This document shows, one piece after another, positions 12,358 to 23,174 of a DNA stretch of 64,000 bases. This DNA is from Thozetella sp. PMI_491. Taxonomy: Eukaryota; Ascomycota; Sordariomycetes; Chaetosphaeriales; Chaetosphaeriaceae. The notes under the pieces are model-generated. The model was not told the origin of the DNA. It searched no databases and saw only the letters and a list, made by a program, of their open reading frames with translations. The first letter of the stretch is position 1; every line of letters begins with the position of its first letter. The DNA is taken from assembly GCA_021432635.1 (NCBI GenBank), contig MU270060.1:248001-312000 (forward strand), given 5' to 3'. A program made the position numbers and the translations under genes.

Positions 12358-12813
12358 ATGCCTGAGGTATCTCCAGAAGTTATCAATATTATCACCCGCA
12401 AGAAGTTATGGTACTGCCGGTACAGCGACACCGGCAAGTGGCACCTCTTTGACCAGGTCGCTGTGCCCGAGTGTAAATTCGAGTACCACTCCGAGGGCAA
12501 GGTCTTAGTTCACGCCGGTTTCACGTACGCATGGCCCTCTAGAGAAGGGTTTACCTCCTTCTTTTCCAAAGCGTTCGAAAATCTGCAGACTATGCACTTG
12601 CTTGGGCCAGGGGAGTTCGATCAGATTAGCCAGGACGAAGTCAAAGCAGTTTTCCCCGTCGCCTACTTCTCCGCGCTCAAGAAAACTGCGACCGCCTCTC
12701 ACGGAGTCCAAGGCCAGGGTGGAGGGTATTATTTCGAGACATACAAGCGAGTGGGTGATGACTGGCTCATGGCCGACTTGAAATTCGAGAGGACATATGA
12801 GAAGAACGAATAG
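12358..12813 (+). CDS. SnoaL-like (NTF2-fold) protein
   Basis: Single exon, 151 residues starting at MPEVSPEV. Size and pattern fit the NTF2/SnoaL-like fold: an N-terminal helix with RYSDTGKWHLFDQVAVPECKF, a central strand region, and a C-terminal GGYYFETYKRVGDDWLMADLKF strand pair. Members act as small cyclases, dehydratases or isomerases in fungal secondary metabolism, and some have no known activity. An upstream in-frame TTG at 12310 is ignored in favour of this ATG. It lies tail to tail with the asparagine-synthetase-like gene, 170 bp away, at the left end of the metabolic block. The reaction is unknown. Confidence 0.75.
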   Translation: MPEVSPEVINIITRKKLWYCRYSDTGKWHLFDQVAVPECKFEYHSEGKVLVHAGFTYAWPSREGFTSFFSKAFENLQTMHLLGPGEFDQISQDEVKAVFPVAYFSALKKTATASHGVQGQGGGYYFETYKRVGDDWLMADLKFERTYEKNE

Positions 12814-12983
12814 CTGTTACATGGCGTTGTATCATTGGTGAAAAAGGAATGCTTGTGAGAGATCGCAACGCTTCTATTATGCCCTTCACAGCTAGATAAT
12901 ATGATAAGTTCATACAATTAGCTAGATTTGACTAGTTTCCCGCATTATCAGAGTTCGAAAATGTGAGAGGTACTGGCGAATCC

Positions 12984-15380
12984 TTAAGCTTCGGCCGTAG
13001 CTTTCTCCATGCCAAACCGTTGACTCAGTATGACCCATGTGGCAACAAACAACAAGAGCCGGAACGAACGAGGGTCTGCGTCATCCCCAAATCCCCTAGC
13101 GAGAGCATTCTCCACTACATTGAAGTCGATAAAGCCTAGTCCCTCAACTGCCTTTCGGGTGCAGGTCTCCTCAAGCATGCGATTGAGGGGACCTCCCTTG
13201 GACCACTTGCTTGGCGCCGACAACGGGTGCTTCTTCCTTTCGTATTGCTCCTGCGTGATAAAAGGCTTAGCAGCCTCCCGGAGAATCCACTTCTCGATGA
13301 ACGGGCCACCCATGGAGTCGAACCAGCCCTTGGAGATGCGCTCCTCGCCTCCGCGCACACTGGCCGGCAGGTAACGCAGCTTCGTGCTTGGCGGTAGACC
13401 ATTTACGTAGGCGGAGAGCTCATGGTCCAGGAACGGCGGGCGCCCTTCGATGCTGTGCCCCATCTCACTGCGATCGCCAATCCCACTGAGAAGGAGGTTG
13501 GGGAGCGCAGATCGAGTCCACAGGTACTCGGACGAGTGCAGGGAATGCCACTTGTTAGCTATCTTCTCGGCCGTTTCCGGCTCGACTGCACGCAGAATCG
13601 TCGTGCCGACATCTGAATTCCACTTTTGCTGCCGTACCCACGGTGCAAATAGAGACTGGGGCGGCTGGACACGTCGGATGAAGTTCAGCATCTCGTGGCC
13701 CCCGGCCTCGTCCCCAATCTGCTGGTAACCTTCGCTGTTTTCCATGAAGAAGCCTGCCCGCTCCGCCGAGGTGATAATTGCGTGTTCATCGGCCTCTTGT
13801 AGTTCCTTTCGCATCTCGGCTTCCAAGGGCGGCGCAACACTGGGAAAAGACAAGTCGGGCTCCCTCAGGAAGTCAGCTGGGAAAGGCGGATAACCTGCAA
13901 AGTGCTCGTCCGAACCCTCGCCGGTCAGAACAACCTTGTAACCCTTCTCGAGGGGCAGGAGGGAAAGGCCGAATTTGGCAGTCATGTTGAGATCGAAGAT
14001 GTGGTGCTCGGCGTAGTAGGCCGAGTCAGCAAAGTGGGTAGCCATTGCAGCTTCGTTCATGGGTTGTTTGTAGATTTGGACTCCCAACCACTTGGCCGTG
14101 CGTTCAGCGATTTCTACATAGGTACTATCGTCAGTACAATGTGATATAGCAAGATGAGGATAAATTTGGCAACTCGAGACCTACCGGATTCATCGTACTC
14201 GGCGCCGGGGAATTGAATAGTGAAGCATGAAATACGGTCCGTGGGATCGAGATTCCCGTGCTTTGCGCCCTCCTCGCGGACCAAGTGAGTGACAATACCG
14301 GCAACTAGGGACGAATCGAGGCCACCGGATAGAAGGATTCCAACAGGAACGTCGGCGCGAAGGCGAAGGCGGATTGCTTCCATCAGCCTCTCGCGCACTC
14401 CCTGGACCATTTCCTCGACAGAACGAGTGTCGACCTCGTTCTACTGACAGTTAGCCGAGTTCACCGTTCTGCTGGCTGCTGAAAGCGAGCCACAGTCGAG
14501 ATTTACCTTGTCGCTATAGTCTATATCCCAGTATCGGTGATGCTGCATCTCGCCCTGGGCTGACACCTCCATCCAATAGGATGGTAGGACTTTGCGCACC
14601 CCTTGGAACAGGGTACGATCATCGGATGCCCAGCCTGAGTCAAAAATGGCCTGTACATCCCACTTGGCCTTCCAGCCCAAGGCCAGGAATGCCTTCGCCT
14701 CCGCAGCGATAAGAAGTCTCCTATTCACCCCCTCCCCCACGATGGTCCAGAAGAGTGGCTTGATGCCGAATCGATCGCGAGCAGCAATTATTCGTTCTGT
14801 GCGCTCATCGTAGATGACAAAGGAGAACTCGCCTCGGAGGTGTTCGAGAAAGCCGGGGGCACCGAATGCTTTGTACAGAGCTACGACTAGCTCGCTATCA
14901 GAGCGGCTTTTGAAGCGATAGCCGTGCTCGCGGACAAGCATCGCCCGGATACGATCATAGTCGTAAATCTCGCCGTTTACGACGGCATGGATGGTGCCAT
15001 CGTCGCTGTGGAGGGGCTGGTTTCCATCAGGCGAAAGGTCGTTGATAGAGAGACGGTTATGCGCGAGTCCTAGCATCCATAGATAAGTAAGTAGTGACAA
15101 CTGGGATCGGTGCTATAATTAAACGGTAAAGCTCACCCACGGTTCCGTCTTTGTTGATCCAAATCCCCCTGGCATCCGGACCACGATGAGCCAGGAGATC
15201 AAGACTCTTGTTCAGATTCTCCTCTAACTCCTGAGAGACGAAAGAAGCCTTGATCCCATTTTTGGTCTGCTCATGAACAGCGCCATTGACGACCCCTTTA
15301 GCTGCTCCGTTGGCAGACCCGTTTACTCGAGTACTCGAGTTCCGCTTTCCAATCGCAATTGAGACTGTGATGCCACACAT
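12984..15380 (-). CDS. AsnB-type glutamine amidotransferase (asparagine synthetase family)
   Basis: Four exons: 15137-15380, 14507-15069, 14185-14440, 12984-14113; 730 residues, longer than housekeeping fungal asparagine synthetase (about 570). It begins MCGI, so the Ntn-hydrolase nucleophile Cys2 is present. The glutaminase domain keeps HRGPDARG, NGEIYDY and SRSDSELVVALY. The synthetase domain has the PP-loop SGGLDSS (about 307-313), TGEGSDEHFAGYP and IEGRPPFLDHEL. Together these predict ATP-dependent amide formation on a carboxylate with glutamine-derived ammonia. A Gly/Asn/Ala-rich insert of about 50 residues separates MCGI from HRGPD, and the usual ELFGGY reads EHFAGY. Its 5' side faces the ThDP enzyme gene 1.3 kb away. 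It is probably a specialised paralogue acting on a pathway intermediate. Confidence 0.9.
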
Positions 15381-15594
15381 TTTACACAGATTTGATGAAA
15401 CTGAAGTATGTATGCTGAAGACCAAGCTAGAGTAGGTCCAGGCTTAACAATCGTCAAGTAGTTGAGAGTAGACGGTGTCTGACCTCCCAGACTTGAATGT
15501 GCCAGAACAGCTTGGCTTATATACCCAAGGAAGACTTTAGCCAGCGCCATCTACGCGCAAAATATCACAAAGGCTTAAACCACTTATCCCGCCC

Positions 15595-15606
15595 TCGGAA
15601 TTCCGA
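15595..15606. promoter_or_regulatory. CGG-N4-CCG palindrome upstream of the AsnB-type gene
   Basis: A perfect 12-bp palindrome, TCGGAATTCCGA, lies about 215 bp before the ATG at 15380. CGG/CCG inverted triplets are the classic half-sites of Zn2Cys6 dimers, and such a regulator is encoded at 38481-40797. I did not find the same full palindrome before the other block genes. Confidence 0.3.
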
Positions 15607-16647
15607 CTTGAGGCCATTGAGTGTCGGGCATGGATACTGTGTTGCGGATGTATAAGATCCCGCCTTGAAGTAACACGGCAGTTGATCGACCCAGTCTATA
15701 CAATTCCTGTTACGTCAGTATATCATCCCCAATTGGGCCGACCATACGGATGGGATCGGTGCCAGTATTCCAGGTTCTACGCTTAGCACGTGTGCAGCAG
15801 ATCTGGTGAGCAAGGCGAATGCAACTAGAACAATGAAGTTACATGTCGGCACGTCCGGATGGTAGTTGATGCAGAACTGAGATGTCGGACTTCGTCGGTC
15901 CGTTGGGCGAACGAGATCTGCCTTATACGTCATGTGCCACAGCGGGAGACCAAACATCGCCATCGGACGTCGCGAACTTGGGGCGAGTAAGCAAACGGCG
16001 AGCATTTAACCTTTGCGACAAAGCCCGAATTTCTGCCGCCGTGGCAATCGGGCTTGCGGGCTCCGACATGTCCGGTAATTCCAACGAGTCATGTCGAAAG
16101 TTTATACGATGCAGCTGGTCTGACGCCGGCGACCGCGAAACTTGTGTGACGGCATCGGCTGTTCGCTGCCGACGTGCTATCCAGACGATCTCTCTCGGTA
16201 GTCGATGGTGGATCCACTGCGGATTACTCAACATGGCCCACTTCTAAATGACGGCAGCTTCGTTGGGAGAGGAAAAGGTCGAAACCCCAAGTGTTGGAAG
16301 TGTGCAGTGAAGCAGGCATGGCTTTACAATCGTTCAGATGCTCCTAGTTGCTCAATGCGTAAGCGGCTGACGGTAATGAAGGCGCCAAGCGCGGTGGCTT
16401 ATTTAGTGCCTCAACGCCAACCCAATCTAGTGCCAGACAAGGACTATTCTAAAATCAGAACTTCCATATTCGGGCAACTAGCTGACAGCCTAGTTATTTC
16501 AATGAGGGATAGGCAGTGTATACTCCAAGCTGAAAGATATTAGAGAATATGCGGTATTGACCATGCATGAAGGCGACTTCCCGCTTGCCAGTGTGCATTT
16601 ATCCTTGCAGAGTTCTTGAGCAGAGTGAGCTTGCCTGTCTCACGCAG
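15607..16647. other. Intergenic, no gene recognised
   Basis: Short overlapping frames on both strands (15882-16247 plus, 15923-16234 minus) match no family. It holds the distal AsnB promoter and the 3' side of the ThDP enzyme gene. Confidence 0.4.
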
Positions 16648-18640
16648 TTAAACTACTATGGCTTCTAGCACTGCCCCTATCTTCCGGGTTTGCACTTCAT
16701 CTGCTAATTCCGCAATTCTTTCTCTCAGTCCGTTCGCAACGGCCACTCTTGCCGTGACCAAATTCCCTCCCGCTGCTGCTTCCACAATACCTAGATAATC
16801 TGGCCCGTGCCCTCTCAGATCGATCCCCAGCTCGTGATCCGACACCTTGGCTGCAAACCCACCTGGATGCACATCGTTGATGCAGGCTCTCGTTGCCTTC
16901 CAGCCGCCGTTATTCACGATGACAGTAAGGAACGGGGTTTTGTGCTGATACTGCGCCCAGAAAACCGCCGAGGGTGCGCCAAAGATGAAACTGCCGTCGC
17001 CAGTGATGCTGCAGATGAACTTAGGGACCCTCGATGAGTTGCCGGCCCTTCGAATCACACTTGGTCTTTCCTGGTCTGTGTCGTATAGATCTGTCGCAAG
17101 CTTGATTCCTATCGCCGCGCCTCCTGCCCATCCAAGTCCACTGCCACCTTTTGAGGAGTTCGTACCTGTCGCTTCTAACCTCAACTGCTCGCTCAAAGCA
17201 ACTTGGTTCGTAACTGCATCGCTCACCCAGATGGTATCCTGAGGTAGGACCTCTCTAAGGGTGCGGAAGAGATGATCAACTGACAACATCCCATCTTCTC
17301 GCGGTTCGGCCTTCGCATCTAGCATCTTTTGTATCCCCTCCCACCGTACGATGCGAGTCTTGCGTGCCTCTGTGCCCCGCTCAGATTCATCCCATACCGT
17401 CACTTCTGCGAAAGACCGCAAGCTGGAGCAGATCTGTTCAAGAGCGATCTCGCAGTCAGCCCCCCATGTTCCAACCGAGCCTATGTCAAATGAGGTCATC
17501 CGCTCCTTGTAAGGGTCGATGTCGATGTGATAGACCTTGGCTCCCACTGATGGGGCTAGTTTGGTCGGTATCCAGGGGACGTCGGCGTCCAGCACCAGGA
17601 TGACATCTGCGGCCTTTACGGCGGCTGAAATAACACCGCCTGTCCGGGTGAGACAAGCGGGATGTGTTGCGGGGAACGACATTTCTCGTGATTCGCTGTC
17701 AAAGACGTATAGGTTTGGTAGGAGATCAGCTAGCTCGACTAGCCGACTTACGGCTCCATTGCTCCGACCAAGATACCCTGTCACAACAAGAGGTCGGGTT
17801 GAATCCATAAGCGCAGAGGCTATGGCAGAGACAGCTGCTGTAGGTAGCGCTACGACAGGAGGATGAACGAATGAAGTAAGTTTGCGTGATGGAGACGTCA
17901 TGAGTGAGATATCAGTCCGTGCGGCTAGAACTTCTCGAGTGGCAGTCAAGTAACTAGGCCCCGGGCTCCCAGCCGTGGACATGGTGAGAGCCCGACGGAC
18001 AAGGAGTTCGACATGTTCTGCGCACTTTATTTTGTTCGAATATCGGGAGTACGGGGCTATTAGGCCTGCTTGGTTGGGAATGTCCTGATACCTGCGGCAC
18101 AAATGTTGGGAATCAGCAATCCATTCGAGGGTCAACTAAGGTGAAGGGATTACCATTGTACATGCTCGGAACGTGAGCCTGGCAGCTCACCATTCAGAGT
18201 GAGTGGAGCTTGTCCAGCAAATATCAAAACCGGCGATCGACCGCTGGAGGCATTGTGTAAACCCTGGCCAAGGGCCGCCGTGCCAACATCAACATGAACG
18301 ATGACACACTGGGGCCGCTTCGTCAGACGTGCAAACCCATCGGCGGCCGATAAAGCTACAAACTGTTCCCGCTGTCAGTCAAGCAAAGCAGCGAAAAAAG
18401 TCCCGAGACTCGCCTCATGAAGAAAGACCAATAGTTTCGGCCAAGCCTTCTGCTCCTCTTGGCGCCTCACGTAAGCCTCTATAATGCTTGGATGGTCCGA
18501 GCCCAAGACAGCGAATAGATAGTCGATGCCGGCCTGATATGTGTTATCCACCTCTCTTCGGGGATATCGGGATGCGAGTGAGCGGAGTGTACATTTGCCA
18601 AGGCTTCTAGGAATAGATCCGCCACTGTCTGGCTTGGCAT
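16648..18640 (-). CDS. Thiamin-diphosphate-dependent enzyme (acetolactate synthase / decarboxylase-like)
   Basis: Four exons: 18593-18640, 18414-18533, 18154-18362, 16648-18091; 606 residues. The order is that of the IlvB superfamily: N-terminal PYR domain with the ThDP-activating glutamate in FLHE (Glu about 56) and FVALSAADGFAR, a central domain with LPNLYVFDSESRE, and a C-terminal PP domain with the ThDP/Mg motif GDGSFIFG (about 490) ending in NNGGW (about 519). Such enzymes decarboxylate 2-oxoacids and may transfer the acyl anion to a carbonyl or form C-N bonds. It is not the mitochondrial Ilv2 type: no leader is seen and the sequence style differs. The intron after exon 2 uses a GC-AG donor (GAG|GCGAGT). 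It shares a 0.94-kb divergent promoter with the MFS gene. Confidence 0.9.
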
Positions 18641-19576
18641 GGTAAGGCGTTCCCGTTATCCGGCTGTTGTCTTCTGAAGCTTCGACCTCGACCTCGGTCT
18701 TATGCTGTTGACCAAGTCCGCGAGCAGTGTATCGGGTATCCCCGGTGTGGTGATGGGTTGGGGTGTAAGCGATTGACACAATATAATTACTCGAGCTGAG
18801 ATAATGGGGATACCTGTGTCAAGCGTAGCCTGGGCGTAGCCGATGCTGGAGCCCCTGCGTTCTAGTTATCTGATCCGACCAGGCTGAGGACAACTCGGTT
18901 ATGATCACTTTCGACTGTAGCAACAACAATTCCATTGCGTCGTATCCATGCCGTGGTAGGTTTAATTCGACGACTTCCATTTGTTCACGGAGGGTAGCTT
19001 AAACCCCAAAGGTGCTGCTGCAATGACAAATTTGTTACCGAAAGGAAAATCTTTTCGCAAATTGCTACCATTCGGCGGGGTCGGTCCTATCGCGGCCCTG
19101 CGAGGGGAAACGGCGCAGCAGCTCTCATGCTGTGTAACGATCGACCACTGCAACTCTCTCAGAACCACTTCATCATTATCAGCGCGGCCAGCTACAGAAC
19201 CGGCAGGTGCTTTCCTCGAAGAGACTATTCAGACTTCTCCATATGGATGCTTGAAAATATGTTAGAAATTACGAGGTGCAAAGTCTATTCGACGTCTAAG
19301 TTACTTGAAAGCGCTATGCCGTGAAAGCCCTCGATGAGCCAGATATCGAGTCTTCCCTATATTAGCAAGTGGGAGGTCGAGTTTATTCCGTGCGGGGTGA
19401 ATACCGTCTATCTTACTACATCTATAATATTACCGTCGTACAATACGACATTGGTCTGACCCATTTGTCGACCCGGCGAAATAGCCCTGTCTCGGATGCT
19501 TAAATGTGATCCTCGGTATTACCGATTGCCTAGGCTCTCTGTGTATTCACTTCCTCGTCGTTTACCTCCAAGCAAT
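18641..19576. promoter_or_regulatory. Divergent promoter region, ThDP enzyme / MFS symporter
   Basis: 936 bp between two divergent start codons, with no supported gene inside. The arrangement favours joint regulation of the two genes; no specific operator can be assigned. Confidence 0.45.
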
Positions 19577-21366
19577 ATGAGCCGCCTCGAGATACTCGCT
19601 GAGAAGGGTACCATGAATGAGCACGAAACATCACAGTATGGGGAGCCTAAGGCTTCATCGAACAACCTAGCTACGGACGCCCTGCCTAGCCCTCCATTCG
19701 ACCCCCAAGTTGAGCGCCGGATTCTACGTACACTGGACTTCAGAGTCGTACCTCTCTTATTTGTGTTATTTCTCATATCCTTCATCGATCGGTACGTGAG
19801 GGTATCATAGTTGAAGCAGGCTATGGATGCTGACAGCCACTAGGGCCAACATCGCCAATGCCAAGATTCAGGGCATGGAGGCCGACCTCCAGCTGCATGG
19901 GAACCAATATAATATTGCCTACATGATGTTTACAGTGGGATATGTAGCATTTGGTATCCCGGCAAACTTGATATTCAAGAAAACAGGACCGAAATCGCTG
20001 AGCGTCATGATGTTTCTATGGGGTAAGTAGAGCTTGAGTTCTCCTTGGCTGTCTAGTTATCTGCGCAGCAACTAAACACCTACTTGCGTATAGCCATCAC
20101 CGTCATCGGCCAGGGATTGACGAGAAATACTGGCGGCCTTATTGCTTGTAGATTCTTGGAGGGAATCCTTGAGGCCGGATTTGTCCCAGGATGCGCATAT
20201 CTGATCGGCAGCTACTACAAAAGCAACGAGTTTCTAAAGCGATACACCGTCTTCTTCTGTGCTTCCGTACTCGCTGGCGCATTCAATGGGGTGAGTACAA
20301 ACACAGGATGTTCCGTGAACGAATGCTGAGTGCCACAGTTACTTGCAACTTTGATTTCGAAAATGGACGGCATCGGTGGCTACGCAGGGTGGAGATGGTA
20401 GGCCGCTGTTCCATTTAGGATGACTCTACGAATATGCCTGCTGATCATATCCATAGGATCTTCATTATCGAGGGCCTCATCACTATTGTTCTAAGCTTCT
20501 GCTCTATTTTTTGGATCGTCCCCTTCCCGGAGAAAAGTACCATGTTCAGTCCGGAGGACAAGGCGGTTCTATTAGCGCGCATAGCAGAAGACGGCGGTCA
20601 AGTAAGTCATGACCACTTCGATCTAAAGAGCTTCGCGAAGAACGTTTTAGACTGGAAGATATGGATCTGGTAAATTGAATCTGCTCTATATCTATGAGAT
20701 TCCTTGGAGAACTAACACTCTCGAAGCGTGCTCTCCTATATTGGCGCCGAAGAGAACGCGGCTTCTGTCCTCGCGTTTCAACCGTCCATCTTAAAAGGAC
20801 TGGGTTACACGGCAACAGAGGCGCAGATACACACAATTCCCATCTGGGCTGTTTCTTTCTGCTCCTCATTCATTTTTGCGTGGCTGTCAGAGCATCTTCA
20901 GCAACGCTACCTCTTTGGGATGTTTGGTTCACTCGTTAGTTTGACGGGGCTAGCTATCGAGTTGGCGTATCCGTCTGATCCGAATGTTCGATACATGGGC
21001 ATGTTCTTCTTGTCGGCGGGATCGTACCTCATCATGCCCCTCACGGTTGTGTGGTGCGCAATCAACGTTGGTAAGGGTTACAAACGCACCGTCGCGTTGG
21101 CTTGCGTCATTGCCGTCGGAAACTGTGGCGCCTTTGTTGCGGGGAACGTATTCATTACAGAAGAGGCCCCGACATACCGCACAGGATTTAGTACTAACAT
21201 GGGGTTCATATGCTTGACCCTGGTCTCGCAGACCGTTTTCTACTTAGGGCTACGGCGGGAAAATAAAAAAAGGGACGAAAGAAGAGCCGCGCTGCCAGAG
21301 GTGCTGGATGAGAAGATATACGAGAATTCAGGGGATCAGCACCCGGATTTTAGGTATCAGCTGTGA
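19577..21366 (+). CDS. MFS transporter, anion:cation symporter (Dal5/Tna1-like)
   Basis: Six exons: 19577-19791, 19844-20022, 20094-20290, 20339-20397, 20457-20669, 20727-21366; 500 residues. After a polar N-terminus the first membrane segment (VVPLLFVLFLISFIDRANIANAK) carries the motif typical of the fungal allantoate/nicotinate permease family. LIACRFLEGILEAGFVPGCAYLIGSYY and the central loop PEKSTMFSPEDKAVLLARI are also family hallmarks. Twelve membrane segments are expected at the plasma membrane, with proton-coupled uptake of an organic anion. It is divergent from the ThDP enzyme gene and converges on the glycosyltransferase gene, 119 bp away. The substrate is unknown. Confidence 0.9.
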
Positions 21367-21485
21367 CCGAATATTAATCTTGCCCCATTTATCTACCTAG
21401 GTATCTATACATATTTATGGTTCGAACTTCAATCTAGTTGGCATTGTCTTGATTCAATAGACGTTTGGAATAGGCCATCACATCT

Positions 21486-23174
21486 TTAACTGCTGTTTAG
21501 CTGCGCCATGATTATAGAAGCAGCTTTGTCTCGTCCCGCATTTGCAGGGTGGATGCGTGAGATGCGTCTAGCCGTTTCGTGGAATTCCTCGGCATCAGGG
21601 CCCAAAATAACTGCTTTCAAAGCGTCTCCAAGTTCGAGCCTGCTCCATCGTGGCATAGACTTCTTGTTGGCCCAAATGCCGGCTCTGGCCAGCTGGATCC
21701 GATTACCGAAGTCATGGCAATCAATCCACGCCGAAACAATCACCTGAGGCACGCCAGCGCTAGATCGACCACCAGAGTCAATATACAGATCACTAGCAAG
21801 GCAGGCAGGGGAAGAAACGGGATAGAAAGCAAAGTTGGAGACCTTACCACGTAGCTTCTGCCCAGGAATTCGCTCCACCGTGATGGAGTGAGCAAATCAC
21901 ATGCCCTGACTGTAGTATTGAGTTGGGATTGACCTTGATCCATCCGGTTATTCGCATGCGGTCGGTTTCCATCTCATCGATAAAAACGTCTCGCACGGCC
22001 TCCCAGTCTCCCGGCCATTCGGGGTCCTCCGAGACATCCACAGATTGTTGGTTGGTTGGTTTGCGCTTCAGTTTCCATATAATCTGCAGTTTCCTCTCGC
22101 CCCCATAGCCAAGTTTATCGGCGCCATCCAAGACATCCTTTAGTGCTAGTGCCATCTCGAGCGCCTCGCTGGAGGTGAGTGCCATCTGAGTTCCAAGGTT
22201 GACATAAAGCGTTGGCCCGCGAGATAACCAGCCCGCTAGCTCTTTGTCCCTCTCGACTAACCGGTCAAACGGTCGCACAATCGGCCCCAGTGGAACTAGA
22301 AAATCCGGTATTTTCGCGAAGGGATAGTCAAGATCCTCGCTCATAGCAACCATGAGACGGACTCCAGGCGGAGGCGGCGTCACAATGCCGACCTCAGCCA
22401 TGGTTATCAGGTTCAAGTCCGGATCACCGGTGCGATCGCGAAGGTACTTGGTAGTGACCTGGACCCTGTCTGAGGCAAGGACAGCAAAAGCTAGTATGAG
22501 ATTAAGGCAGATATTCATTGGCACTTGATGCGGCGGAATTGGAAAAGCGAAACCAGACCCGAGACTTCCCTCGGCGTTCTGGTTAGTATGGCTTCCGTAA
22601 AAAGGGATGGAAAAACTCACACAGGGTATTTCCAAAGTCCCGCAAGATAGGGCTGGTGGATAGCCGCGAAATCCTTGATTGTATTCGGCGATAGAATCGT
22701 CCAGCGCAACTTGAGTTGAAAAGCAAGCGTAAGACCAGGCGCGAAGAGACAGTCCACGACGGTGAAGTCAGCCTGCACCTCCTTAATAATGTTCTTGATC
22801 TGCTCATAGATCGCAGCAAATTCTTCGGGCGTCCACGGCACACTCCCATTGGGAAATATGCGGAGGAATTGCATCGTGCTGGCCATGCTAGGCAGCGGTA
22901 GCTCCCATGACTGCATGATACCAGACTCAGGTCTCGTCATGGCAGCGAACTGTGAGTCCCCCTCAATCCGATGGAAGACTATCTTGGCTCGGCTTGTTAG
23001 TACATCGGCAATCATACGGTTCGTCTCGTCAACCATCCCCTCCATGGGACCGAACGCGCCGACGTGGACTTCGACGGACGCGTCGGCCTCCAGGAGCGCG
23101 TAGATCGTAGCCAGATAGATATTTGCTTGGCCATAGTCGCTGTTGCAGAGAAAGAGGATCTTTGGCGATGCCAT
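21486..23174 (-). CDS. UDP-glycosyltransferase (GT1-like)
   Basis: Three exons: 22621-23174, 21848-22564, 21486-21759; 514 residues. The N-terminal half is an acceptor-type Rossmann domain starting PKILFLCNSDYGQANIYLATIYALLEAD. The C-terminal half has GPTLYVNLGTQ and the donor-binding signature HHGGANSWAEATCAGVPQV, with the conserved His-Gly-Gly and the closing aspartate/Asn-Arg region (DCHDFGNRIQ). It should transfer a sugar from a UDP-sugar to a small molecule. There is no signal peptide or C-terminal membrane anchor, so it is probably cytosolic. Its 5' end faces the P450 gene across 2.2 kb. It fits a tailoring or self-protection role in the block; the acceptor is unknown. Confidence 0.9.

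Noticed and set aside
12984-15380. Calling the AsnB-type gene a beta-lactam synthetase
   Set aside because: The Ntn nucleophile Cys2 and glutaminase motifs are intact, unlike known beta-lactam synthetases. Only the gene pairing hints at it, so it is kept as a hypothesis.
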